The notes under the pieces are model-generated. The model made no database searches. It was given only the letters and a program-made list of their open reading frames with translations, and had not been told where the DNA came from. 43,641 nt of DNA from Nemertoderma westbladi (lineage: Eukaryota; Xenacoelomorpha; Nemertodermatida; Nemertodermatidae): NCBI GenBank assembly GCA_032718475.1, contig JAUCBJ010001710.1, positions 1-43,641 of the forward strand, in the 5' to 3' direction. Positions 1 through 13,212 of this stretch are shown one piece after another; the first letter of the stretch is position 1; each line of letters opens with the position of its first letter. Position numbers and translations under genes: made by a program.

Positions 1-1530
1 TCGCGAAGATCGCGACGTTTGCGAAGCTCCACCTATAGTATTGGTAAACACAAAATATCGCGAAGATCGCGACGTTTGCGAAGCTCCACCTATAGTATTG
101 GTAAACACAAAATATCGCAAAAATTGCAGACGTTTGCGAAGCTCCACCTATAGTATTGGTAAACACAAAATATCGCGAACGTTTGCGAAGCTCCACCTAT
201 AGTATTGGTAAACACAAAATATCGCGAAGTTTGCGACAGCTCCACGCTACCTTAAGTATTGGTAAACACAAAATATCGCGAAGATCGGACGTTTGCGAAG
301 CTCCACCTATAGTATTGGTAAACACAAAATATCGCGAAGATCGCGACGTTTGCGAAGCTCCACCATATAGTATTGGTAAACACAAAATATCGCAAGATCC
401 GATTTGCGAAGCTCCACCTATAGTATTGGTAAACACAAAATATCGCGAAGATCACGACGTTTGCGAAGCTCCACCTATAGTATTTGTAAACACAAAATAT
501 CGCGAAGATCGCGACATTTGCGAAGCTCCACCTATAGTATTGTTAAATACAAAATATCGCGAAGATCGCGACGTTTGCGAAGTCTCCACCTATAGTATTG
601 GTAAACACAAAATATCGCGAAGATCGGACGTTTGCGAAGCTCCACCTATAGTATTGGTAAACACAAAATATCGCGACGTTTGCGAAGCTCCACCTATAGT
701 ATTGGTAAACACAAAATATCGCGAAGATCGGACGTTTGCGAAGCTCCACCTATAGTATTGGTAAACACAAAATATCGCGAAGATCGCGACGTTTGCGAAG
801 CTCCACCTATAGTATTGGTAAACACAAAATATCGCGAAGATCGCGACGTTTGCGAAGCTCCACCTATAGTATTGTTAATACAAAATATCGCGAAGATCGC
901 GACGTTTGCGAAGCTCCACCTATAGTATTGGTAAACACAAAATATCGCGAAGATCGGACGTTTGCGAAGCTCCACCTATAGTATTGGTAAACACAAAATA
1001 TCGCGAAGATCGCGACGTTTGCGAAGCTCCACCTATAGTATTGGTAAACACAAAATATCGCGAAGATCGCGACGTTTGCGAAGCTCCACCTATAGTATTG
1101 GTAAACACAAAATATCGCGAAGATCACGACGTTTGCGAAGCTCCACCTATAGTATTGGTAAACACAAAATATCGCGAAGATCGCGACGTTTGCGAAGCTC
1201 CACCTATAGTATTGGTAAACACAAAATATCGCGAAGATCGCGACGTTTGCGAAGCTCCACCTATAGTATTGGTAAACACTAAATATCGCGAAGATCACGA
1301 AATTTGCGAAGCTCCACCTATAGTATTGGTAAACACAAAATATCGCAAGATCACGACATTTGCAAAGCTCCACCTATAGTATTGGTAAACACAAAATATC
1401 GCAAGATCACGACATTTGCAAAGCTCCACCTATAGTATTGGTAAACACAAAATATCGCGAAGATCGCGACGTTTTCGAAATTTCGCGATTTTCGCAATAA
1501 TCGCGACGTTTGCGAAAATCGCGAAGAAAT
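1..1530. repeat. 57-bp CpG-rich tandem array with 9-bp substructure
   Basis: About 27 direct copies of a 57-bp unit, from the left window edge to about 1475, followed by a decayed tail to about 1530. Each unit has a CpG-rich half made of three related 9-mers (tcgcgaaga, tcgcgacgt, ttgcgaagc) and an AT-rich 30-bp half that includes cctatagtattggtaaac. Length variants remove 3 bp (aagatcgga form) or one whole 9-mer (around 673-690), consistent with slippage of the 9-mer. The terminal 1470-1530 stretch continues as degenerate 9-mers without the 30-bp half. The unit is a multiple of three, so stop-free frames appear on both strands; I do not regard them as genes. The array is cut by the window edge. 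Confidence 0.95.
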
Positions 1531-2402
1531 GTTCAAAATCGTTGCCTTACTCCCCTCCCCCCATCCCCTGTCTTGAGATCACTCAGTCGTACAGGTATCA
1601 GCCAAGAGTAGTAGTAAGAGCAGCCAAGAGGTTAGTTATTCAGTAAAAATGATCTGCCATAATTATTTAAATTCTACCAAAATGGTTTAATTTTGTGCCA
1701 GAAAAATTACATTATGGGGTGTCAAAAGTTAAATATAATTATACCACATATTATCCTTACTGATGTTGCTATTAACTTCAGTAATTTAAAAACCAATAAC
1801 CATGTTTAAATCCCATCATGATAATACTATATAAACAAATACACAGCATGCAAAAGGATACGGATATTATTAATACTTATTGCTGGGTTTATGTAAATGT
1901 TACTGCTAAGCCTACTTGTACTAGGGAAGTACAGTAAGTGTATACGGGTACACCAAGACAACAGGCATAGCAACGGGTGTAGCCGAAGAAGGATGGATAT
2001 ACTGATATATAGGTCAATGTGTCTCAGAGTCTGGCTGTTAACATTATGCTGTATGTCTTGTAAGACGGTTGAGACAACGTAAACTTGTGATTAATAATAA
2101 TAATAATATATAATAATAATATAATAAATAACTGGATTAATTACGGGATCACAGATAGGGGGGGGAGGGGGGGGGGGGGGGGGGGGGACTGGACGCAATA
2201 AAAATTAATCCCTCTCCAGGGGAAATTCAACGTAAATAAACGCTGATTACTCTCAAAAATAGAACTGTAACCTGTTCTATTGTGTTGTGTTTATTGTTTT
2301 GGTTAAAATAACGTGTCACTATAACCTGCCCCTTTCCCAAAATTGAGAATTTAACATTGAGGCGAGATATTAATTCGCCAAGATCTGAAGATGGGATTTG
2401 CC
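1531..2402. other. Unique AT-rich spacer with TAA microsatellite and poly-G tract
   Basis: I recognise no gene here. The stretch holds an imperfect (TAA)n microsatellite at about 2092-2133 and a G tract at 2158-2187 interrupted by one A. A 61-codon frame at 1897-2082 has no recognisable motif. The G tract is long enough to be a sequencing or assembly weak point. Confidence 0.6.
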
Positions 2403-2710
2403 TCCAGTTCGCCCCCCCCCCCCCCCCCCGTCTCCAGGATCATCCCCAAAAGAAGATGATACAAAAACAAACATAAAATATACTGTGGCGACTACATTAC
2501 GTGAGCTTACTAGTGTCAGTAACTAGATATACTGTGACGATTACATTACGTGAGCTTACTAGTGTCAGTAACTGGTTAGGTTATAGGACTATTACGTTAG
2601 ATGAGATGCTTCTCTTCTGTCATAAATCATAAACCATTGTAGTTACTCTGGGTTCCGGTTACCGCACACCGGCAGTCATTCACGGACATAAGACACTAAT
2701 TACAAGTCTA

Positions 2711-3800
2711 CTAACAATAATTACACTAACAATAATTACACAAACAATAATTACACTAACAATAATTACACTAACAATAATTACACTAACAATAATAACA
2801 CTAACAATAATTACACTAACAATAATTACACTAACAATAATTACACTAACAATAATTACACTAACAATAATTACACTAACAATAATAACACTAACAATAA
2901 TAACACTAACAATAATTACACTAACAATAATTACACTAACAATAATTACACTAACAATAATTACACTAACAATAATTACACTAACAATAATTACACTAAC
3001 AATAATTACACTAACAATAATTACACTAACAATAATTACACTAACAATAATTACACTAACAATAATTACACTAACAATAATTACACTAACAATAATAACA
3101 CTAACAATAATTACACTAACAATAATTACACTAACAATAATTACACTAACAATAATTACACTAACAATAATTACACTAACAATAATTACACTAACAATAA
3201 TTACACTAACAATAATTACACTAACAATAATTACACTAACAATAATTACACTAACAATAATAACACTAACAATAATTACACTAACAATAATTACACTAAC
3301 AATAATAACACTAACAATAATTACACTAACAATAATTACACTAACAATAATTACACTAACAATAATTACACTAACAATAATTACACTAACAATAATTACA
3401 CTAACAATAATTACACTAACAATAATTACACTAACAATAATAACACTAACAATAATTACACTAACAATAATTACACTAACAATAATTACACTAACAATAA
3501 TTACACTAACAATAATTACACTAACAATAATAACACTAACAATAATAACACTAACAATAATTACACTAACAATAATTACACTAACAATAATTACACTAAC
3601 AATAATAACACTAACAATAATTACACTAACAATAATTACACTAACAATAATAACACTAACAATAATTACACTAACAATAATTACACTAACAATAATTACA
3701 CTAACAATAATAACACTAACAATAATTACACTAACAATAATAACACTAACAATAATTACACTAACAATAATTACACTAACAATAATTACACTAACAATAA
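2711..3800. repeat. 15-bp satellite array A
   Basis: About 73 copies of a 15-bp unit (ctaacaataattaca) with essentially no length variation. Nearly all monomers are one of two types that differ at a single base (aataattacact or aataataacact). A single acaaac variant occurs near 2740, and the matching variant recurs near 4196 in array B. Confidence 0.97.
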
Positions 3801-3824
3801 TTCACTATGTCACACATAGTGAAT
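3800..3824. repeat. Perfect 11-bp-arm inverted repeat ending array A
   Basis: The arms attcactatgt and acatagtgaat are exact reverse complements separated by cac. The structure directly abuts the last 15-bp monomer and recurs identically at the end of array B. It could extrude as a hairpin. Its role is unknown; it may be a remnant of a mobile-element end. Confidence 0.85.
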
Positions 3825-4165
3825 AGATATAATTCAAATAATTCAGGGCGTATGTCCTGTGGAATAAAAATAATCAATATTTCCAGTTCGCCCCCCCCCC
3901 CCCCCCCCCCCCGTCTCCAGGATCATCCCCAAAAGAAGATGATACAAAAACAAACATAAAATATACTGTGGCGACTACATTACGTGAGCTTACTAGTGTC
4001 AGTAACTAGATATACTGTGACGATTACATTACGTGAGCTTACTAGTGTCAGTAACTGGTTAGGTTATAGGACTATTACGTTAGATGAGATGCTTCTCTTC
4101 TGTCATAAATCATAAACCATTGTAGTTACTCTGGGTTCCGGTTTAAGACACTAATTACAAGTCTA

Positions 4166-6410
4166 CTAACAATAATTACACTAACAATAATTACACAAAC
4201 AATAATTACACTAACAATAATTACACTAACAATAATTACACTAACAATAATAACACTAACAATAATTACACTAACAATAATTACACTAACAATAATTACA
4301 CTAACAATAATAACACTAACAATAATAACACTAACAATAATTACACTAACAATAATAACACTAACAATAATTACACTAACAATAATTACACTAACAATAA
4401 TTACACTAACAATAATTACACTAACAATAATAACACTAACAATAATAACACTAACAATAATTACACTAACAATAATTACACTAACAATAATTACACTAAC
4501 AATAATTACACTAACAATAATTACACTAACAATAATAACACTAACAATAATAACACTAACAATAATTACACTAACAATAATTACACTAACAATAATTACA
4601 CTAACAATAATTACACTAACAATAATTACACTAACAATAATAACACTAACAATAATAACACTAACAATAATTACACTAACAATAATAACACTAACAATAA
4701 TTACACTAACAATAATTACACTAACAATAATTACACTAACAATAATAACACTAACAATAATTACACTAACAATAATTACACTAACAATAATAACACTAAC
4801 AATAATTACACTAACAATAATTACACTAACAATAATTACACTAACAATAATTACACTAACAATAATTACACTAACAATAATTACACTAACAATAATAACA
4901 CTAACAATAATAACACTAACAATAATAACACTAACAATAATTACACTAACAATAATTACACTAACAATAATTACACTAACAATAATAACACTAACAATAA
5001 TAACACTAACAATAATTACACTAACAATAATAACACTAACAATAATTACACTAACAATAATTACACTAACAATAATTACACTAACAATAATTACACTAAC
5101 AATAATAACACTAACAATAATAACACTAACAATAATTACACTAACAATAATTACACTAACAATAATTACACTAACAATAATTACACTAACAATAATTACA
5201 CTAACAATAATAACACTAACAATAATAACACTAACAATAATTACACTAACAATAATAACACTAACAATAATTACACTAACAATAATTACACTAACAATAA
5301 TTACACTAACAATAATAACACTAACAATAATTACACTAACAATAATTACACTAACAATAATAACACTAACAATAATTACACTAACAATAATTACACTAAC
5401 AATAATTACACTAACAATAATTACACTAACAATAATTACACTAACAATAATTACACTAACAATAATAACACTAACAATAATAACACTAACAATAATAACA
5501 CTAACAATAATTACACTAACAATAATTACACTAACAATAATAACACTAACAATAATAACACTAACAATAATTACACTAACAATAATTACACTAACAATAA
5601 TTACACTAACAATAATAACACTAACAATAATTACACTAACAATAATAACACTAACAATAATTACACTAACAATAATAACACTAACAATAATTACACTAAC
5701 AATAATTACACTAACAATAATTACACTAACAATAATAACACTAACAATAATAACACTAACAATAATTACACTAACAATAATAACACTAACAATAATTACA
5801 CTAACAATAATTACACTAACAATAATAACACTAACAATAATTACACTAACAATAATTACACTAACAATAATTACACTAACAATAATTACACTAACAATAA
5901 TTACACTAACAATAATAACACTAACAATAATAACACTAACAATAATTACACTAACAATAATAACACTAACAATAATTACACTAACAATAATTACACTAAC
6001 AATAATTACACTAACAATAATAACACTAACAATAATTACACTAACAATAATTACACTAACAATAATAACACTAACAATAATTACACTAACAATAATTACA
6101 CTAACAATAATTACACTAACAATAATTACACTAACAATAATTACACTAACAATAATTACACTAACAATAATAACACTAACAATAATAACACTAACAATAA
6201 TAACACTAACAATAATTACACTAACAATAATTACACTAACAATAATAACACTAACAATAATAACACTAACAATAATTACACTAACAATAATTACACTAAC
6301 AATAATTACACTAACAATAATAACACTAACAATAATTACACTAACAATAATAACACTAACAATAATTACACTAACAATAATTACACTAACAATAATTACA
6401 CTAACAATAA
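4166..6410. repeat. 15-bp satellite array B
   Basis: About 150 copies of the same 15-bp unit as array A, twice as long. It is in perfect 15-bp register over more than 2.2 kb and uses the same two monomer types in a different order. Confidence 0.97.
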
Positions 6411-6434
6411 TTCACTATGTCACACATAGTGAAT
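6410..6434. repeat. Perfect 11-bp-arm inverted repeat ending array B
   Basis: Identical to the inverted repeat at 3800-3824 (attcactatgt, cac, acatagtgaat). It directly follows the last 15-bp monomer of array B. Confidence 0.85.
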
Positions 6435-6727
6435 AGATAATGTCTGCGTTAAATTTGGAATCAATTGGTCCAAAATTGATGACAGAAGCTGTTGTTTGTC
6501 TCTCTCTCTCTCTATTGCAAATGTGATAGAACCAAAGAATTAAACAAATAATACTTTAAATACAATATATTTAAGCGAGTATGAAATGATTACAACAATA
6601 ATATATTATGGTCTGTGAATTTAAGTCAGCTGGGAATTATTACAAAGATAATCGATTAAATAACATTACGAGGAGATTGTCAAATAATTCAGGGCGTATG
6701 TCCTGTGGAATAAAAATAATCAATATT

Positions 6728-7328
6728 TCCAGTTCGCCACATCAAAAAGCAAGCAAGACTGAGTGAACTTCCAGAAGAAAGCGAAAATAAATTACTACCT
6801 AATAGAACCTAGGCCTGTCTGCCTGTGTGGATGACAAGCAAACTACGATGCTATAAATAACTAACTTTAATTGTTTGTGAGGTAACCATGGCAACGGAAA
6901 TTCAATTTAAATTTGTGGTTTCAGTTTCATTGTAATATTAATTGCAATAATTGTAATAATTTCAACAACCGTACTTATCATTCATTATCTAATCAAAACC
7001 TCAAGAGCAAGTGTCTAATCCTAACCGAATAAACGAAAGGGGTAACTAGGTTACAGTTACAGTGACATCTGACATATTATTCTAACCAAAACAATAAACC
7101 AGAGTCAACAGCACAGGTTTTTAAAGTTCATATTGTTCGTATTTCTCTTGGGTAAAATGTCCAAAAAAAGAAAGCCCTTCATTTGTGCAGGACCAATTAA
7201 ATTAACTTAGTTTCAAAAAAATTAAAATTTAGTTCCAATTATTATTATTTATCTTCTTGAAAATAACTACCGGTATTTATCGCCTGGGCTTCGCGACGGT
7301 CGATAATATGGATAAAATGGAACAAGCC
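6728..7328. other. Unique AT-rich spacer between the 15-bp and 29-bp arrays
   Basis: I see no exon, RNA gene or mobile-element motif. A TACCGGTA palindrome occurs at 7268. The 29-bp array starts at the right edge. Confidence 0.6.
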
Positions 7329-10300
7329 AATGGGAATGCATTGAAGGAACAATCCGCAATGGGAATGCATTGAAGGAACAATCCGCAATGGGAATGAATT
7401 GAGGGAACAATCCGCAATGGCTGAATGGGAATGCATTGAAGGAACAATCAGCAATGGGAATGAATTGAAGGAACAATCCGCAATGGGAATGCATTGAAGG
7501 AACAATCCGCAATGGGAATGAATTGAGGGAACAATCCGCAATGGCTGAATGGGAATGCATTGAAGGAACAATCAGCAATGGGAATGCATTGAAGGAACAA
7601 TCCGCAATGGGAATGCATTGAGGGAACAATCCGCAATGGCTGAATGGGAATGCATTGAAGGAACAATCAGCAATGGGAATGCATTGAAGGAACAATCCGC
7701 AATGGGAATGCATTGAAGGAACAATCCGCAATGGGAATGAATTGAGGGAACAATCCGCAATGGCTGAATGGGAATGCAATGAAGGAACAATCTGCAATGG
7801 GAATGCATAGAAGGAACAATCCGCAATGGGAATGCATTGAGGGAACAATCCACAATGGCTGAATGGGAATGCATTGAAGGAACAATCAGCAATGGGAATG
7901 CATTGAAGGAACAATCCGCAATGGGAATGCATTGAAGGAACAATCCGCAATGGGAATGCATTGAAGGAACAATCCGCAATGGGAATGCATTGAAGGAGCA
8001 ATCCGCAATGGGCATGCATTGAAGGAGCAATCCGCAATGGGAATGCATTGAAGGAGCAATCCGCAATGGGTATGCATTGAAGGAGCAATCCGCAATGGGA
8101 ATGCATTGAAGGAGCAAACCGCAATGGGAATGCATTGAATGAGCAATCCGCAATGGGCATGCATTGAAGGAGCAATCCGCAATGGGAATGCATTGAAGGA
8201 GCAATCCGCAATGGGAATGCATTGAAGGAGCAATCCGCAATGGGAATGCATTGAAGGAGCAATCCGCAATGGGAATGCATTGAAGGAACAATCCGCAATG
8301 GGAATGCATTGAAGGAACAATCCGCAATGGGAATGCATTGAAGGAGCAATCCGCAATGGGAATGCATTGAAGGAACAATCCACAATGGGAATGCATTGAA
8401 GGAACAATCCGCAATGGCTGAATGGGAATGCACTGAAGGAACAATCCGCAATGGGAATGCATTGACGGAACAATCCGCAATGGGAATGCATTGATGGAAC
8501 AATCCGCAATGGGAATGCATTGAAGGAACAATCCGCAATGGGAATGCATTGAAGGAACAATCCGCAATGGCTGAATGGGAATGCATTGAAGGAACAATTC
8601 GCAATGGCTGAATGGGAATGCATTGAAGGAACAATCCGCAATGGGAATGCATTGAAGGAACAATCCGCAATGGCTGAATGGGAATGCAGTGAAGGAACAA
8701 TCCGCAATGGGAATGCATTGAAGGAACAATCCGCAATGGGAATGCATTGTAGGAACAATCCGCAATGGGAATGCATTGAAGGAACAATCCGCAATGGGAA
8801 TGCATTGAAGGAACAATCCGCAATGGGAATGCATTGAAGGAACAATCCGCAATGGGAATGCATTGAAGGAACAATCCGCAATGGGAATGCATTGAAGGAA
8901 CAATCCGCAATGGGAATGCATTGAAGGAACAATCCGCAATGGGAATGCATTGAAGGAACAATCCGCAATGGGAATGCATTGAAGGAACAATCCGCAATGG
9001 GAATGCATTGAAGGAACAATCCGCAATGGGAATGCATTGAAGGAGCAATCCGCAATGGCTGAATGGGAATGCATTGGAGGAACAATCCGCAATGGGAATG
9101 TATTGAAGGAACAATCCGCAATGGGAATGCATTGAAGGAACAATCCGCAATGGGAATGCATTGAAGGAACAATCCGCAATGGGAATGCATTGAAGGAACA
9201 ATCCGCAATGGGAATGCATTGAAGGAACAATCCGCAATGGGAATGCATTGAAGGAGCAATCCACAATGGCTGAATGGGAATGCATTGAAGGAACAATCCG
9301 CAATGGGAATGCATTGAAGGAACAATCAGGAATGGGAATGCATTGAAGGAACAATCCGCAATGGGAATGCATTAAAGGAGCAATCAGGAATGGGAATGCA
9401 ATGAAGGAACAATCCGCAATGGGAATGCATTGAAGGAACAATCCGCAATGGGAATGCATTGAAGGAACAATCCGCAATGGGAATGCATTGAAAGAACAAT
9501 CCGCAATGGGAATGCATTGAAGGAACAATCCGCAATGGGAATGCATTGAAGAAACAATCCGCAATGGGAATGCATTGAAGGAACAATCCGCAATGGGAAT
9601 GCATTGAAGGAACAATCCGCAATGGGAATGCATTGAAGGAACAATCCGCAATGGGAATGAATTGAAGGAGCAATCCGCAAAGGGAATGCATTGAAGGAAC
9701 AATCCGCAATGGGAATGCATTGAAGGAACAATCCGCAATGGGAATGCATTGAAGGAACAATCCGCAATGGGAATGCATTGAAGGAACAATCCGCAATGGG
9801 AATGCATTGGAGGAACACTCCGCAATGGGAATGCATTGAAGGAGCAATCCGCAATGGGAATGCATTGAAGGAACAATCCGCAATGGTAATGCATTGAAGG
9901 AACAATTCGCAATGGGAATGCATTGAAGGAGCAATCCGCAATGGCTGAATGGGAATGCATTGAAGGAACAATCCGCAATGGGAATGCATTGAAGGAACAA
10001 TCCGCAATGGGAATGCATTGAAGGAACAATCCGCAATGGGAATGCATTGAAGGAACAATCTGCAATGGGAATGCATTGAAGGAACAATCGGCAATGGGAA
10101 TGCATTGAAGGAACAATCCGCAATGGGAATGCATTGAAGGAACAATCCGCAATGGGAATGCATTGAAGGAACAATCCGCAATGGGAATGAATTGAAGGAG
10201 CAATCCGCAATGGGAATGCATTGAAGGAACAATCCGCAATGGGAATGCATTGAAGGAACAATCCGCAATGGGAATGCATTGAAGGAACAATCCGCAATGG

Positions 10301-12223
10301 GAATGCATTGAAGGAGCAATCCGCAATGGCTGAATGGGAATGCATTGAAGGAACAATCCGCAATGGGAATGCATTGAAGGAACAATCAGGAATGGGAATG
10401 CATTGAAGGAACAATCCGCAGTGGGAATGCATTGAAGGAACAATCCGCAATGGGAATGCATTGAAGGAACAATCCGCAATGGGAATGCATTGAAGGAACA
10501 ATCCGCAATGGGAATGCATTGAAGGAACAATCCGCAATGGGAATGCATTGAAGGAACAATCCGCAATGGGAATGCATTGAAGGAACAATCCGCAATGGGA
10601 ATGAATTGAAGGAGCAATCCGCAATGGAAATGCATTGAAGGAGCAATCCGCAATGGAAATGCATTGAAGGAACAATCCGCAATGGGAATGCATTGAAGGA
10701 ACAATCCGCAATGGGAACGAATTGAAGGAACAATCCGCAATGGGAATGCATTGAAGGAGCAATCAGGAATGGGAATGCATTGAAGGAGCATTCCGCAATG
10801 GGAATGCATTGAAGGAACAATCCGCAATGGGAATGCATTGAAGGAACAATCCGCAATGGGAATGCATTGAAGGAACAATCCGCAATGGGAATGAATTGAA
10901 GGAACAATCCGCAATGGGAATGCATTGAAGGAGCAATCCGCAATGGGAATGCATTGAAGGAACAATCCGCAATGGGAATGCATTGAAGAGGCAATCCGCA
11001 ATGGGAATGAATTGAAGGAGCAATCCGCAATGGGAATGCATTGAAGGAACAATCCGCAATGGGAATGCATTGAAGGAGCAATCCGCAATGGGAATACATT
11101 GAAGGAACAATCCGCAATGGGAATGCATTGAAGGAGCAATCCGCAATGGGAATGCATTGAAGGAGCAATCCGCAATGGGAATGCATTGAAGGAGCAATCC
11201 GCAATGGGAATGCATTGAAGGAACAATCCGCAATGGGAATGCATTGAAGGAACAATCCGCAATGGGAATGCATTGAAGGAACAATCCGCAATGGGAATGC
11301 ATTGAAGGAGCAATCAGGAATGCATTGAAGGAACAATCCGCAATGGGAATGCATTGAAGGAACAATCCGCAATGGGAATGCATTGAAGGAACAATCCGCA
11401 ATGGGAATGCATTGAAGGAGCAATCAGGAATGCATTGAAGGAACAATCCGCAATGGGAATGCATTGAAGGAACAATCCGCAATGGGAATGCATTGAAGGA
11501 GCAATCAGGAATGCATTGAAGGAACAATCCGCAATGGGAATGCATTGAAGGAACAATCCGCAATGGGAATGCATTGAAGGAACAATCCGCAATGGGAAGG
11601 GAATGCATTGAAGGAGCAATCCGCAATGGGAATGCATTGGAGGAACAATCCGCAATGGGAATGCATTGAAGGAGCAATCAGGAATGCATTGAAGGAACAA
11701 TCCGCAATGGGAATGCATTGAAGGAACAATCCGCAATGGGAATGCATTGAAGGAGCAATCCGCAATGGGAATGCATTGAAGGAACAATCCGCAATGGGAA
11801 TGCATTGAAGGAGCAATCAGGAATGCATTGAAGGAACAATCCGCAATGGGAATGCATTGAAGGAACAATCCGCAATGGGAATGCATTGAAGGAGCAATCC
11901 GCAATGGGAATGCATTGAAGGAACAATCCGCAATGGGAATGCATTGAAGGAGCAATCAGGAATGCATTGAAGGAACAATCCGCAATGGGAATGAATTGAG
12001 GGAACAATCCGCAATGGGAATGCATTGAAGGAACAATCTGCAATGGGAATGCATTGAAGGAACAATCCGCAATGGGAATGCATTGAAGGAACAATCCGCA
12101 ATGGGAATGCATTGAAGGAACAATCCGCAATGGGAATGCATTGAAGGAGCTATCAGGAATGCATTGAAGGAACAATCCGCAATGGGAATGCATTGAAGGA
12201 GCAATCCGCAATGGGAATGCTGG
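7329..12223. repeat. 29-bp minisatellite array, 4.9 kb
   Basis: Roughly 165 copies of a 29-bp unit built from aatgcattgaagga and acaatccgcaatggg. Three length classes occur: the standard 29 bp, a 37-bp form carrying an extra ctgaatgg (for example near 7420, 7543, 7639, 7763, 7858, 8414), and a 23-bp form with caatcaggaatgcattg (from 11313 on). Each unit has short complementary words (caatg/cattg and attg/caat), so alternative small hairpins are possible. The minus strand contains no stop codon in most units in any of the three frames. Because 29 is not a multiple of three, a single frame passes through all three phases, and this produces stop-free stretches of over 1,300 codons. They show no gene-like composition and are treated as repeat artefacts. 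Confidence 0.96.
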
Positions 12224-12477
12224 AATGTATTGGAATCAAGGACTACTATTACTATACACAGATACATGCAGCTGTAGGCTATATAGTATTCCTTGATTAG
12301 AATAAATTAATCAACTGAAAAATTGTATTTGAGTAGGGCCTAAGAATATTTGAGTAGATTGGAACAAAGATCACCTAATTTTGAACTAAGTAGGCCTACC
12401 AGTACCGGTACAGTTCGACGGTTCTTGGTAGCATGCTGCTGAACTGGTGAATATAGACTAACGTTGTATCTGTTTGT
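12224..12477. other. Unique spacer before the foldback element
   Basis: No gene is visible. Two perfect 10-bp palindromes lie close together: gtaggcctac at 12390-12399 and gtaccggtac at 12402-12411. The last six bases (12472-12477, GTTTGT) are the left target-site duplication of the next element. Confidence 0.6.
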
Positions 12478-12528
12478 TATGGTGGCCCTGAACCGCCACC
12501 GCAAGAAAAAAAAATTATCTAAAGTAAA

Positions 12529-13212
12529 ACAACTTGTCCATACGAGATGTGGTATATAAAAACTCGTCCGGACGAGATGTTGTATGTGAACAACTCGTCC
12601 GGACGAGATGTTGTATGTGAACAACTCGTCCTGGACGAGATGTTGTATGTGAACAACTCGTCCGGACGAGATGTTGTATGTGAACAACTCGTCCGGACGA
12701 GATGTTGTATGTGAACAACTCGTCCTGGACGAGATGTTGTATGTGAACAACTCGTCCGGACGAGATGTTGCATGTTAATAACTCGTCCGGAAGAGATGTT
12801 GCATGTTAATAACTCGTCCGGACGAGATGTTGCATGTGAACAACTCGTCCGGACGAGATGTTGTATGTGAACAACTCGTCCTGGACGAGATGTTGTATGT
12901 GAACAACTCGTCCGGACGAGATGTTGTATGTGAACAACTCGTCCTGGACGAGATGTTGTATGTAAACAACTCGTCCGGACGAGATGTTGTATGTGAACAA
13001 CTCGTCCGGACGAGATGTTGTATGTGAACAACTCGTCCTGGACGAGATGTTGTATGTGAACAACTCGTCCGGACGAGATGTTGCATGTTAATAACTCGTC
13101 CGGACGAGATGTTGCATGTTAATAACTCGTCCGGACGAGATGTTGTAATAAGAACTCGTCCGGACGAGATGTTGTAACAACAACTCGTCCAGACGAGATG
13201 TTTTATGCAAAC
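12529..13212 (+). repeat. 31-bp palindromic repeat, left arm of foldback element
   Basis: About 21 units of 31 bp, each centred on the perfect 14-bp palindrome CTCGTCCGGACGAG followed by atgttgtatgtgaac. Some units carry an extra T (gtcctggacgag), which breaks the palindrome by one base. The last units diverge (atgttgcatgttaata, atgttgtaataag, atgttgtaacaac). Every unit can fold on itself as well as with the right arm. Confidence 0.93.

Larger units (their letters stand above)
2403..3881. repeat. Tandem segmental duplication, copy A
   Basis: Begins at tccagttcg followed by 18 C. It contains a unique-looking leader (2430-2710), a 15-bp array, the inverted repeat at 3800-3824, and a tail reading attcagggcgtatgtcctgt. 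At 3882 the same tccagttcg plus C-run starts again. The leader is almost identical to that of copy B (offset 1,483 bp) but holds about 28 bp (accgcacaccgg...) that copy B lacks near 4142. Relative to copy B, copy A lacks about 250 bp between its inverted repeat and the attcagggcg tail. Each leader carries a 49-bp direct duplication (2478-2526 and 2527-2575). Confidence 0.9.
3882..6727. repeat. Tandem segmental duplication, copy B
   Basis: Same order as copy A: tccagttcg plus 22 C, leader with the 49-bp direct duplication (from 3961 and 4010), 15-bp array, inverted repeat at 6410-6434, and the tail ending attcagggcgtatgtcctgt (about 6681-6700). At 6728 tccagttcgcc recurs, now followed by unique DNA instead of a C-run. 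The three occurrences of this junction (2403, 3882, 6728) mark the duplication boundaries. A (CT)n microsatellite lies near 6499-6513 in the part that copy A lacks. Confidence 0.88.

Noticed and set aside
1-1530. CRISPR-like array
   Set aside because: The units are contiguous direct repeats with no unique spacers, and the context is an animal genome.
7267-11313. Minus-strand open frame of 1,348 codons
   Set aside because: It is a stop-free reading of the 29-bp minisatellite, with overlapping equally open frames in the other phases and no unique protein sequence.
12529-13212. Hammerhead-type ribozyme in the 31-bp repeat
   Set aside because: The units fold as simple palindromes but lack the conserved CUGAUGA and GAAAC core segments.
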